Shown here: in pieces, positions 54,088 through 64,000 of the stretch
Layout of the letters: the number at the start of each line of letters is the position of its first letter
Numbering within the stretch: the first letter of the stretch is position 1
DNA from: Rotaria sp. Silwood1
Lineage: Eukaryota; Rotifera; Eurotatoria; Philodinida; Philodinidae
Direction: 5' to 3'
Length of the DNA: 64,000 nucleotides
Assembly (NCBI GenBank): GCA_905250075.1
Contig: CAJNOP010000927.1
Coordinates: 3,990-67,989, forward strand
The notes under the pieces: model-generated
Seen by the model: the letters and a program-made list of their open reading frames with translations, nothing else
Told to the model about the DNA's origin: nothing
Databases searched by the model: none
Made by a program: the position numbers and the translations under genes

Positions 54088-55832
54088 ATGAATTTATATA
54101 TTTATTTATTTATTATATTGAATTTCTTTATTATTAATGTTCATTCATTAATAGATGGTCTTTATTGTGGTAAAGATAATTGTTATGATTTATTAAATGT
54201 AACACGTACAGCTACTAAACAAGAAATAGTTAAAGCATATAGAAATTTAGCTAAAAAATATCATCCTGATGTAGCAAAAACATTGACAGATAAAGAAATT
54301 TATACAGAAAAATTTCGAGCTTTTGCTAATGCTTATGAAATTTTAAGAGATGAAGAAACAAGAACAGATTATGATCGAATGTTAGATAATCCAGATCAGT
54401 ATGTTATTTATTATGTTAAATATTTTTATTAACTATCTTGTTTTTTTTTTGTTTAAAGATATTATACACATTATTATCGTTATTATCGACATCGATATGC
54501 ACCTAAAGTTGATGTTCGTCTAGTTTTATTTATTCTTATATCTGTTATTAGTGCAATTCAATATTATAGGTTGATTTAGAAGAAATTATTTGTAAAAAAA
54601 AATACAAAAATTTTGTGTTTTCTTTTTTTTTTCTAGTCAATATAGTAATTATAATACAGCGATTAATTATCTCATCACAGTACCAAAATATCGTATACAA
54701 GCTCAAGAAATTGCTCGACAAGAAGGTTTGCTTGGAAGTAACACTGAATTATCGAAAAAAAATCGTGGACGAAAAACTATAAGTAAACAAGAAGAAGAAG
54801 CTATTTTAAAACGAATTGTCGAACAAAAACTTGATATTAAAGGTGGTTATAAGAAACCAAGTAAGTTATAGATATTTTTGTGTACTCAAAAAGTGAGTAC
54901 ATTATAGAATCGGTCAGTGTGTCCGTCCATCCGATCGTTTACACGATAACTTTCGAAAGGAGAGTCAGATCGTGATGAAATTTTCTACACAGTTCAGTCT
55001 CATCAATGTCTCGGTCGAGTTCGAAGATGAGAAGGATCCGTCAAGAAATGGCTGAGCTATCGAAAAAATTATCATTATTGACCAGACCATCCCTGAGGGG
55101 GGGTACAGGGATTTTTTTCAAAAAAAAAATTTTTTCTCAGAATTATTCACAACATATATAAATCGACTCAGTTTTTAACGCTGATTCCGAATCTGATATT
55201 AGTTTTGAACCAAATCGTAGCTTTCTAACAAAACATCGCCTGAAAAATGTCTCAAAATGCACAAAAACCGCATCCAGAAAGCAAATTGCCTAGATATGTC
55301 TCAGATGATAAAAAACAAAGTGAATATACCTATTCACTTTTTGAAGTACACATAACACTCGGATTTAAATCCGAGGTTTTCGCATTTTTTTTTTCTTAAA
55401 CTAATAAGATTTAATATGATAAAATTTATATTAGTAAATGAAAACATTATTGTTATATATTATTTAGGTATTAAACGTGTACTTTGGCTTCAATTAGTAC
55501 TTTTTCCATATTATTTATTTTTAAAATTACAATGGCATATACGATGGATTTATAAATTTCATATAAATAAACATGAATTAGGTGAAGATGAAAAAATCTA
55601 TTTAATATGTCGATATTTAAAAATAAATCGTGAACAATATGAATCACTTTCTGAAAAAGAACAAAATCAAATATGGGAAAGAAAAATATGGATAAAAGAA
55701 AATTTTCTTCAATGGAAAGCTGAAAAAGATGATGAACAAAAGAAAAAATTAAGTGAATCTGGTCGTTATAAAGCTTATCGTCGGTATGTAAAAAGTGGTG
55801 GACCTGGACAAATCACATTTGATCCTGATTAA
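54088..55832 (+). CDS. DNAJC25: DnaJ homologue subfamily C member 25
   Basis: Exons 54088-54398, 54459-54569, 54637-54860 and 55468-55832 join to 336 aa. A signal peptide (MNLYIYLFIILNFFIINVHS) leads to the J-domain (CYDLLNVTRTATKQEIVKAY, with the HPD motif in AKKYHPDVAK). The DNAJC25-specific part follows: YYRHRYAPKVDVRLVLFILI (TM), VPKYRIQAQEIARQEGLL, DIKGGYKKPS across the last intron, then the C-terminal TM and KSGGPGQITFDPD. It is an ER-membrane Hsp70 co-chaperone. The last intron (607 bp) is far longer than the others because it holds a transposon-like insertion. Confidence 0.92.
54880..55351. mobile_element. MITE-like insertion in a DNAJC25 intron
   Basis: Left end GTGTACTCAAAAAGTGAGTA (54880) and the complement of the right end, GTGTACTTCAAAAAGTGAAT (right end 55351), are terminal inverted repeats with one indel and few mismatches. 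The 472-bp interior has no ORF and shares GCTGATTCCGAAT with the start of the window. No convincing target duplication was found. The element sits wholly within the intron and leaves both splice sites intact. Confidence 0.7.
55358..55375. repeat. Perfect 18-bp palindrome
   Basis: CTCGGATTTAAATCCGAG reads identically on both strands and lies seven bases beyond the MITE end, within the same intron. Confidence 0.8.
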
Positions 55833-56071
55833 TTAGTTTTATTTTTCATTTTTGTTTTTTTTTTTTTTCTTTACAGTCAGATTTTTTCTTTTTTTTTCTT
55901 CAATTAATTCTTTTAATATATAAACAAAAAAAAAAAAAAAGAAAAGGAAACGTATATATAATTTACAGTCGGTAAATAGATGATCATGTATCTAAACACT
56001 ACACAGAAAAAGAAGAAACTGCATCACTCACTGTATAACGACTTATTATCTACAGAAAATAAAAAGAAAGA
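55833..56071. other. Convergent 3' ends of DNAJC25 and the zinc-finger gene
   Basis: 239 bp with long T and A runs. Both genes end toward each other; poly(A) signals must overlap this space. Confidence 0.5.
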
Positions 56072-59000
56072 TTAATTACTACTAATAGTGACCGTTTGTT
56101 TAATATCATTGTCAGTTGTTATTGTATTTATATTTCGTTTTAATGATGTGATTTGTCGATCAGCACCATATGCAACAGACATATTTGTTTCTAAATTAAG
56201 CGATTTTTTTACTTGACATCGACTAAGTATATCATTTAAACGAGTATCTTCACTTGAAATAACATGACTAAAGAAAAGATTGTATGAAATATTTTCTTGT
56301 TTTTGTTTTTTTTTTTTGTATAATTAATATTTACTCTCGTTTTAAATGTTGTCTCATTAACATACGAGATTTACAACCAACTGAACAAAAACAACATACA
56401 TATGTATCAAAATCTTGATGATAAACCATATGTGATGTTAATTTATCTTTACGAAAAAAAAAACGACCACAAATATTGCAACCATAACGAACTTGTCTAT
56501 CATGTATTGATGTTTTATGACGAATCATTGTATGAACACTACTAAATACTTTATTACCTAGAATATTACTTATTCTTTTGTTAAAATCAATAAACAAAAC
56601 AATATTCTTACAAATTGGACATGCTGCTTTTGTATCGAGTCGAGCAGTAATTCCTTCATCCTAAGAATAAAAAACACAAAAACGATAATCAATAGAAAAT
56701 TTTCTTGTTTTTTTTTTTTTATTTTTTGCTTTTCTTAATACCAATTCATCTTGAAAAGGATCGAATAATGGTGAAACTGCAGGCGATGGTTGAGAATCAG
56801 AACTTTCCGGTGCCTATAAAAATATCATAAAACAAAAATATTAAATATTCGTGTTAATGAATTCAATAAACTTTTTGAACTCAAATCTTATTTATATAAC
56901 TCATTGAATATGCTAATCTCAATATTGTAGGTTTTTTTTTCTTCGTAAGATTAGATGCCATGTAATTTTACTATGCTAAGAACTTCTTGAGGGTGTAGAT
57001 ATGAGTGTGAGATAGTAAAAAAAGATTATTCTATATCCATATCTGTATTTAAAATGACTTGAAATATATATATAGCATTGACATAAATATTGATAGGGAG
57101 TCACCAACATTACTGATTACATTGAGATATCAATTCTATTGAAATATATCCTTTTATAAAACATAATCTAGAAGAAATGTTGAAGTTTATAGAGTAGAAA
57201 TTTGCACCTCTCCCTCAGGGACCGTGACAAAAGTTGCTCATAGACGATCAACAACTGTTAATCAATAACATCTTATTACATGTCTAGAAGATTAATTAAA
57301 AAAGATGACAAAAAAAATGTATTTCAAAATAAAACAATCTCTCTATGATGAAAAACAGCAGCTACATCATGTTTCACATATTAATCCTGTGGGGGGTTGC
57401 ACTAACGAAGAAAATCTCTCACCACTTATAAATCGAGACTAGATGTATTGTATAGATTCAAATGATATCAATGCCATAATTTAGAAAAATCAATTGTCAA
57501 TTTGAAATTTTATAAAGAGACAGGCTTTAATAAGTGTACCATTCGAATCTCATTAATGTACTTAGTCTCAACTTAAAAGTGATTGACTCGTTTGAGAATT
57601 TCTTTTGTGAGTTAGTAAATTGAAATTTAATAAGATTTTTAGATTTATAAGAGTTCTATTATATATATATATATAGATTTGGAATGTTGATATGTTTATG
57701 TAACAGATATATCTAACAGCGAACAAAAATATTTATGCAATATTTTTTTTTTGTGACCTTCTTCATTGTAAAAACATCTGGATACCGTACATATAGGAAG
57801 CGCTTCTCTTTAAAAGTAATATGATATTCATAAAGCTATGTTTATTTATATGAAAGACTATGAAAATATTCGATAAGATAAGCCTAACACTATAAAAACA
57901 ACATGTCGCAGATAGAAAAGATTTTATAACTAATCAAACAGAAACAATTTTTATTTTATCATTTGAAATATATCAATTATTGCAAAAAATTTAAAGATTA
58001 GATTGAAGTTTACTTTGAATAATAGCACGAGAAAGAGAGAGAGATAGTATTGTAAAAAAAATTTGTCATATAAGTACAATTCATTTGGATTTCCGATAAG
58101 TTCGACAAATTAAAAAAATAAATAGAAACCTTTAGTCAAGTAAATTTCACTCAAAGTTGTTTTTTTTTTGCATTTTCAAATTTAATAGGTTTCAAGTAAA
58201 ATAGAAATTTAACTACAAAATACTATTTTTAAAGAAAAATTTTCAATGTATATTTGAAAAGAATGATAATGATTAAAAAAAATATTTTATATCATAGATT
58301 TTAGTAAAATAACATACATTGACTGTTGCATCAGATGTACACATGCCATTATTAGCATGTTCTTGTCCAAGTAATAGACTATCAAATGTTTCATGACATT
58401 GAGTACATTTGAAATGTGTTGGTCCTGTTGGTGAACATGCTCTTGGATCAGTGAATGCAACAAGCATTGGACGTCGATGTATAATTGCAACAGTTTTACC
58501 CATTTCACTATCATGTATAAGTGCAGGTGATGGTGATAATGGTTCATTATTAACTGATTTAAGTGTTATCATTTGTGCTTGTTCATGTCTATCATCATCA
58601 TGATTATTTGTTGAATTAGTTATAGTACTATTTGTAGCACTTGACAATGATGGTGTTGTCCATAAATCATTTGAATAAATAAAATTTGATATTGTAGTTT
58701 TATCTGGTGATAGAACAGCATCAATATCTTCTAAACATCGTGATTCATCACTTGATAATTCAATATCACTTTCAGTACGATGTGTTTCAGTATTCATTAT
58801 TTCTAATAAAAAAAAAAAAAAAAAATTAGAATTAAAATTAAAAAAAAAAGAAAAAATCTAAAACCTGGACTATTTCCATAGTTTTTTATAGTTGTTGCTG
58901 ACCATGATGAAATTAATGATGATGAATTTAATGTTGTTGTTGTTGCTGTTGTTGTTGATGGTGGTGTATCAATCATTAATCCTCGTTGTCGTTTTGATAT

Positions 59001-59537
59001 TGATTCATGTGTATATTGTTGATGTTTTAAATCCGTTTTGACTGAAAGCATTGGTGTACCTGGTGGAGAACTTGTTTCAACATTAGTTGTTTCACGTATT
59101 GTTATTTCAGCTGAAAATGATCGACCACAAGGACATGTAAAACGTTGATCATTATTTATTTTTGCTGGTGTTAAATTTGAAACTAGAAATAATCATATTG
59201 AAACTTCTATAATTTAATGTTATTTATTTTTGTTCAGACTTATATCAATTACTTATGTTATATATAGAATATATTACGTCGTAAAAAACACTGATCATAT
59301 TCGAAAATGATTATTTTTTTTTCCTCAGATATGAAATTTTAATATAACGTTAAACCTTTATCAGTTGTTTCTGTTTTTTTTTCAACAAAAAAAAAAACAC
59401 ATCTAAAACTTACCTAAAGTTGATTCACGATATTTAGAAAGTATACCATCAAGCCATCTCATCAGTAAATCAATTTGATGACTTTTAGTCTGTTCAATAG
59501 CTTTACTAATAATTAATCGAATTTCTTCAAATTCCAT
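56072..59537 (-). CDS. C2H2 zinc-finger protein
   Basis: Six exons join in frame to 506 aa: 59414-59537, 58865-59182, 58318-58802, 56742-56813, 56335-56660, 56072-56267. The N-terminus is helical (MEFEEIRLIISKAIEQTKSH). A CPCGRSF motif and long Ser/Thr-rich, low-complexity stretches follow. FKCTQCHETFDSLLLGQEHA is a single finger-like unit. Exon 5 holds the finger cluster: CPICKNIVLF, YGCNICGRFFFRKDKLTSHM and YVCCFCSVGCKSRMLMRQHL. The C-terminus is polar. I infer a nuclear DNA-binding regulator; the family is not recognised. The fourth-exon acceptor follows a ~1.5-kb intron, unusually long here. Confidence 0.7.
56814..58317 (-). other. Unusually long intron of the zinc-finger gene
   Basis: 1.5 kb without coding potential. 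It contains a degenerate telomere-like word (GAGGGTGTAGATATGAGTGT at about 56989) and a segment near 57165-57215 similar to 14860-14910, suggesting repeat insertions. Confidence 0.5.
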
Positions 59538-60051
59538 ATTATTTAGGCTAGAAATTAAGAAAACAAAACCAAAAAAAAAAAAGGTAACACCTTAAAAATT
59601 TTCAATTATAACTAAACTAGTCATGATGTTTTTTTTTTTCTATTTTTTTTTTTTTTTTGTTTCTTCTGTTCCGAATAAATAAAACAAACGGCCAGCGCCA
59701 CACATCGTAAAAGTCATGCAAATATGTGGCGCTTCTTATTATTGATTGGTTTTTTTTGGTAATATAAAAAGAAGAAGAAGAAAAAAAAAAAGCAACAACT
59801 GATGTGTTGTTGTGTAGAATTGTAAAGACGAAAGAGGGCAACTTTGAGGATGGTTCAATGCACCCACGCATTAATTGAATTGTTTATTTTAGATTATTAT
59901 TATTATTGTTAATATTATCTTGATTTATTTATAAATGATGAATATTGATCAATAAATAAATAATATCTTGTTAGTTGTTATTTTATTATTATTATTTTTT
60001 GTTCTTATTCTAAACATTTTTTAAATCAAAACAAAAACAAAAAAAAAAATA
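59538..60051. promoter_or_regulatory. Divergent promoter region, zinc finger / CK1
   Basis: 514 bp shared by two divergent genes. It contains long poly(T)/poly(A) runs, an ATT trinucleotide repeat near 59895 and no CArG or clear TATA box. A minus-strand frame at 59617-59871 is a low-complexity reading. Confidence 0.5.
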
Positions 60052-63000
60052 ATGGAATTACGTGTTGGTCATAAATATCGTCTTGGACGAAAAATTGGTT
60101 CGGGATCATTTGGTGATATTTATTTAGGTACAAATATAGCATCAAATGAAGAAGTTGCTATTAAACTTGAAAGTTCACGTACAAAACATCCTCAATTACA
60201 TATTGAATCAAAAATTTATCGTCTTATGCAAGGTGGTGTTGGAATACCAGTTATTAAATGGTGTGGTGCCGAAGGAGATTATAATGTACTTGTTATGGAT
60301 TTACTTGGACCATCATTAGAAGATTTATTTAATTTTTGTTCAAGAAAATTTTCACTAAAAACTGTTCTTTTACTTGCTGATCAAATGGTATGAGAAAAAA
60401 AAAAAACAGAAAATAATAAATTAATACTAATGATCTTGTAAAAAATTAATATAATACATTTATATGTTATGTTCGCACTAGGTCGTAGAGTACTGTCAGT
60501 TAGATCTATGATAAATATTATATATTAATAGATTTGAATCTTTTCATGAAAGGAAATGTGTATATATATATATAGATATAAATATAGACAATTCCCATCC
60601 CGATAGAATTAAAGAAAACTATGTAATATTTCTAAAGAAGTTGATTGTAAACAAAATGTGATTTATTGAATAGAATAAGTTTAAAATTGGTTAATATAAC
60701 AAAGAAATTGAATTTTAAAAAAAAGACCAACTAAGATTTCTTAATATTAATAATAGATATCTGATTATGACATAATTATTTAAGATCTAAAACTTTTGAA
60801 AAAGACGGTAGGTGATTATGGTTGTATTGAACAAATAGATTGTTCACTGAAAATAAAAATAATTCAATGTGTGATAGTCAAGAAGATGTAGTTTCTTCTG
60901 TATATTGTAGTGATATTTATATGTAGACAGAAATTTACACTTGTTTTTACTTTAATTGATATTTTCATTCTAATTGAATTTAAATAATTTTAGGTTAGTC
61001 GTGTTGATTTTATTCATTCAAAAAATTTTATTCATCGAGATATTAAACCTGGTAAATAATATATACATTAAAATATATTTAATTATTTTTTTTGTTTTTA
61101 TTTGATTTAGATAATTTTTTGATGGGCATTGGACGTAAAGGAAATCTTGTGTATATCATTGATTTTGGCCTTGCAAAAAAATATCGTGATGCACGTACAC
61201 ATCAACATATACCCTATCGAGAAAATAAAAATTTAACTGGTACAGCACGTTATGCATCAATTAATACACATCTTGGCATTGGTTTGTATATAGTATTTTT
61301 TTCTTTTTTTTTGTTTTCTTTTTCATTGACAAGTAAATTTTGCGAAAATATATATGTTAATGTAAATTAGATGCAGCTGCTTATGAGGTTTTCTTTTTTT
61401 TTGTTTATATTATAAAAATAATACGCTAATTGTCATGTATAACTGTCTTTATGGCGACAGAGCGATAACAGATATAGTAATGTCGATCAAGTTTTTTTTT
61501 CTCATAGTACTTAATAGATAGTAATGTTGCTTTTGTCGTCGTTTCATTGAGATATTATTTTCTTTAAGAATATATTTTGGTATAAAATCTATAATGATGT
61601 ATATACTAAAAAGAAAAGATTGATTATACTAATTGAATTATTATTATTTTTTTTTTTTCTTTTAAGAACAAAGTCGTCGAGATGATATGGAATCTCTTGG
61701 TTATGTACTTATGTATTTTAATCGTGGTAGTCTTCCGGTATAATTAAAATATATTGTTTAATTTTTAATTTTTAATTAAATTAAATTAAATTCTTTTTTT
61801 TTTAAATAGTGGCAAGGTTTAAAAGCAGCAACAAAACGTCAAAAATATGAACGTATAAGTGAAAAGAAAATGTCGACACCAATTGAAGAATTATGTAAAG
61901 GTTTTCCTGGTAGGGAAAAAATTTGTTTTTAACAGTTCGTACGGGTCGCCGCTTTGTCTATTCCATTTTAGCTGAATTTACAACTTATTTGTCTTATTGT
62001 CGATCATTACGTTTTGATGATAAACCAGATTATTCGTAAGTATAATCCTAGAGATATAAAAATAAAATGTTGGTTTTTTTTTGTCTTTTATCAGATATTT
62101 ACGACAATTATTTCGTAATCTATTTCATCGACAAGGTTTTACATATGATTATATATTTGATTGGAATATGCTTAAATTTGTATGATGATATTTATGTTTT
62201 AAAATAAAAAAAAGTTTTCATTGTTTTTTTTTTTTTCTTTCTATAGAGTGGTCAACGCTTTGATACGAACAGTGTTAATGATGGTTCAGCAAATAAACTT
62301 GAAACAAATGGATATAGTGCTAGTGGTAATGCTCAACAACAAATGTATACAAGTACAAACAATCAAGGTGAGTTCAAGGAAAAGTTTTGATTCTTTTCTT
62401 TTTTTTTGTTCTTTTGTCGTATTATATTTCTAAATATATAATAAATAATAAGAATAGAAAGTAATGAAATGACTATTGATCAAACAATTCAAGATCAATC
62501 GATGAGTATGAATGATGATTATGTTCAAATGATAAACAAATATACTGATTATGAAGAAAATAATCATAAAAATTTGTACAAATCATCTTCGAATCACAAT
62601 ACTAATAGTAAAAAAACAAATGCAAATAATGATTGTATCAAAAAAACATCATCAAGTTCAAATGTCTTTAGCCGTCTAATGCATAGTGAGCTGCATGTTC
62701 AAAAATATAATAAAAACCAGCATAAATACCAATAAAACCAATACGGCTGCTGCTTCACTATTGTTTTTTTTTTCTTTCGCTCTCTATCCTATACCTTGTA
62801 CTGTCATTATTGCATCTATTAATCTACATATTTAACGTATCTATAATTTAAAGATAGAAATAAATATGTATATATTCTATTTTCTTTAGACTTTGATGAG
62901 TCTGAACCACCAACAACCAAATCCAAAATGAAATAATAAATAAATAGAAAAGACAAAAAAAAAGAAAAAGAAATTTACTTGAGAGAAAGAGAGAGAGGTA

Positions 63001-63354
63001 GTCATTATCAATACTTAATGTGTGAATGAGAACTCTCTTTCAATATTCTATGCACATATAAATATCACTTTACACGCATTTGATCTTCTACAATGCTTTT
63101 AAAACATATCTTTCGTTTTCTTTTCCTGAATTTTGCTTTATGCTTTGACATCTTTATACTCTTTTTTTTTTTTTATTTCTTTGAAAATAGAAAAAATAAT
63201 GAATACTAATTCATTTATAGGTGTGTGTCGACGAACTTCGAAAGATATTCATCAAATACAACCACAACAATCAACATCGAATAATTCCAAACAACAATTA
63301 CCGATTGGAACAGATACAGGTCGATCATCGTCAGTGCGTGCTCCTAAAAAATAA
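60052..63354 (+). CDS. Casein kinase 1 delta/epsilon
   Basis: Exons 60052-60387, 60994-61051, 61111-61281, 61667-61737, 61810-61909, 61972-62035, 62095-62179, 62247-62367 plus terminal exon 62458-62735 give 427 aa. Kinase motifs: [12 protein letters not shown] (P-loop), VAIKLE (catalytic Lys), [14 protein letters not shown] (HRD loop), [20 protein letters not shown] (DFG), [15 protein letters not shown] (CK1 substrate region). The match to CK1 delta/epsilon is near-continuous through WNMLKF, then a divergent tail. The enzyme acts in the circadian clock, Wnt signalling and DNA repair. Two further exons in the same phase (62890-62936 and 63221-63354) could replace the last one, giving tails ending PPTTKSKMK or SSSVRAPKK. 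The first intron is ~600 bp. Confidence 0.93.
62890..62936 (+). CDS. Alternative terminal exon b of CK1
   Basis: After TTTTCTTTAG the sequence reads, in the phase left by exon 8, [15 protein letters not shown] and stop. It is short, but the frame, acceptor and hydrophilic composition agree. Confidence 0.5.
63221..63354 (+). CDS. Alternative terminal exon c of CK1
   Basis: After TTCATTTATAG the matching phase reads [20 protein letters not shown], then [24 protein letters not shown] and stop. The basic, Ser/Gln-rich composition resembles the regulatory tails of CK1 delta/epsilon. Confidence 0.55.
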
Positions 63355-64000
63355 TCTTGTACGTATATATATATTTTTTTCTTCTTTTCTTCAGTGTACA
63401 GCGCCTGTTTCTATTTCTTGTCTTCTTGAATTTTTTTTTTCTTTTTATATATATATATATATTAAAAATCATTCAGTTTCTTGATTTTTTCGATCATAAA
63501 TTTATTTGAGAAACGTCGACCTGTGAACAGTGTGTATGTGGTCGCGATCGCATTTCTTTTTCTTTCTCTTCAGTCAACTTAGATTGTTTTGACAATCAGC
63601 ATCAATTTCTTCCATCAATCATATTTTCACATATGTTTGTTTTTTTTGAAGTTTGAACCACGCATTTATATACACTCTATTTCTCACTTTTTGGTCTCTA
63701 ACACGTTTTTCTTTCTCTCTCTCTTTTTTGATATTTATTTGTTGTACTATTGATGCTGATCGTCTTCTTCTTTCTTTTCTCTCTCTCTCTCTGGTTTTTG
63801 TTTGTTTGTTTCTTTTTTTTGTCACTCTTTATGTGCGCAGTCTCAAATTACACATAAAAAAAAAACACTCACACACATTATTCTTCGTTTTTTTTTTTCT
63901 TGTCTTTTCTTTTGTTTAAAAGATCACATTATGTCAGTAATAAAAAGAAAAAAAAAACAATATATGAAGAATAATTTAAGATTTATATACTCTTAGATTT
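63355..64000. other. 3' flank of CK1, pyrimidine-rich
   Basis: CT-rich tracts (CTCTCTCTCT near 63715 and 63780) and homopolymers dominate. Frames on both strands here are low-complexity. Confidence 0.5.

Noticed and set aside
59617..59871. Minus-strand frame ending in a poly-Lys run
   Set aside because: Low-complexity A/T homopolymer reading in the divergent promoter.
63619..63996. Arg/Lys- and Phe/Leu-rich frames at the 3' edge
   Set aside because: Purine/pyrimidine tract readings on opposite strands.
1..64000. CRISPR arrays, bacterial operons, rRNA or tRNA genes
   Set aside because: No regularly spaced identical repeats, no Shine-Dalgarno-type organisation, and no rRNA or convincing tRNA cloverleaf was recognised by eye; a tRNA scan would be needed to exclude tRNAs fully.

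Overview
The window looks like animal nuclear DNA, most likely from a bdelloid rotifer (Rotaria or Adineta type). This is an inference from four things: AT-rich sequence; compact genes with many short introns (often 50-70 bp, GT-AG); lineage-style genes (an R-S-E ADP-ribosyltransferase, an EGF-like seven-TM receptor, an F-box protein, an LRR remnant); and many short TGTGGG/CCCACA arrays, which resemble the telomere repeat I recall for bdelloids. There are two assembly gaps (18110-18209 and 45926-45935).

Layout. 1-20.9 kb is gene-poor and repeat-rich. It holds an ADP-ribosyltransferase (1194-1967), an EGF-7TM receptor (5673-6791), an unknown helical/membrane protein (15762-16556), several long inverted repeats, an internally deleted mariner, a 690-bp element with a perfect 10-bp target duplication, decayed coding remnants, and a G-rich telomere-like block beside a degenerate ~90-bp tandem repeat and a truncated TPR gene. 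21-27 kb carries a 13-exon RING/B-box/coiled-coil/MATH gene (TRIM37-like) and a three-exon F-box gene, both on the minus strand. 27-35 kb is mostly non-coding, with an LRR gene remnant, two small candidate genes and more G-then-C arrays.

35-45.2 kb is gene-dense: a membrane RING protein, an otopetrin proton channel and an unknown 334-aa protein on the minus strand, then YIPF1/2-like, OLA1 and YIPF5-like on the plus strand. 45.6-52.9 kb is a tandem array of four actin-family genes with identical exon structure; three have a perfect CArG box about 140-150 bp before the ATG. 53.4-55.8 kb holds TAF13 and DNAJC25, 56.0-59.6 kb a six-exon C2H2 zinc-finger gene (minus), and 60.0-63.4 kb a casein kinase 1 delta/epsilon gene with three phase-compatible 3' terminal exons.

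Two gene pairs (OLA1-YIPF5 and TAF13-DNAJC25) look like operons. Each has a very short gap with AATAAA followed by a pyrimidine-rich 3' splice site next to the downstream ATG, as expected where downstream cistrons receive a spliced leader. Exon models below come from hand translation with phase checks. For the genes given a total length, exon lengths sum to a multiple of three and reading frames join across every intron.
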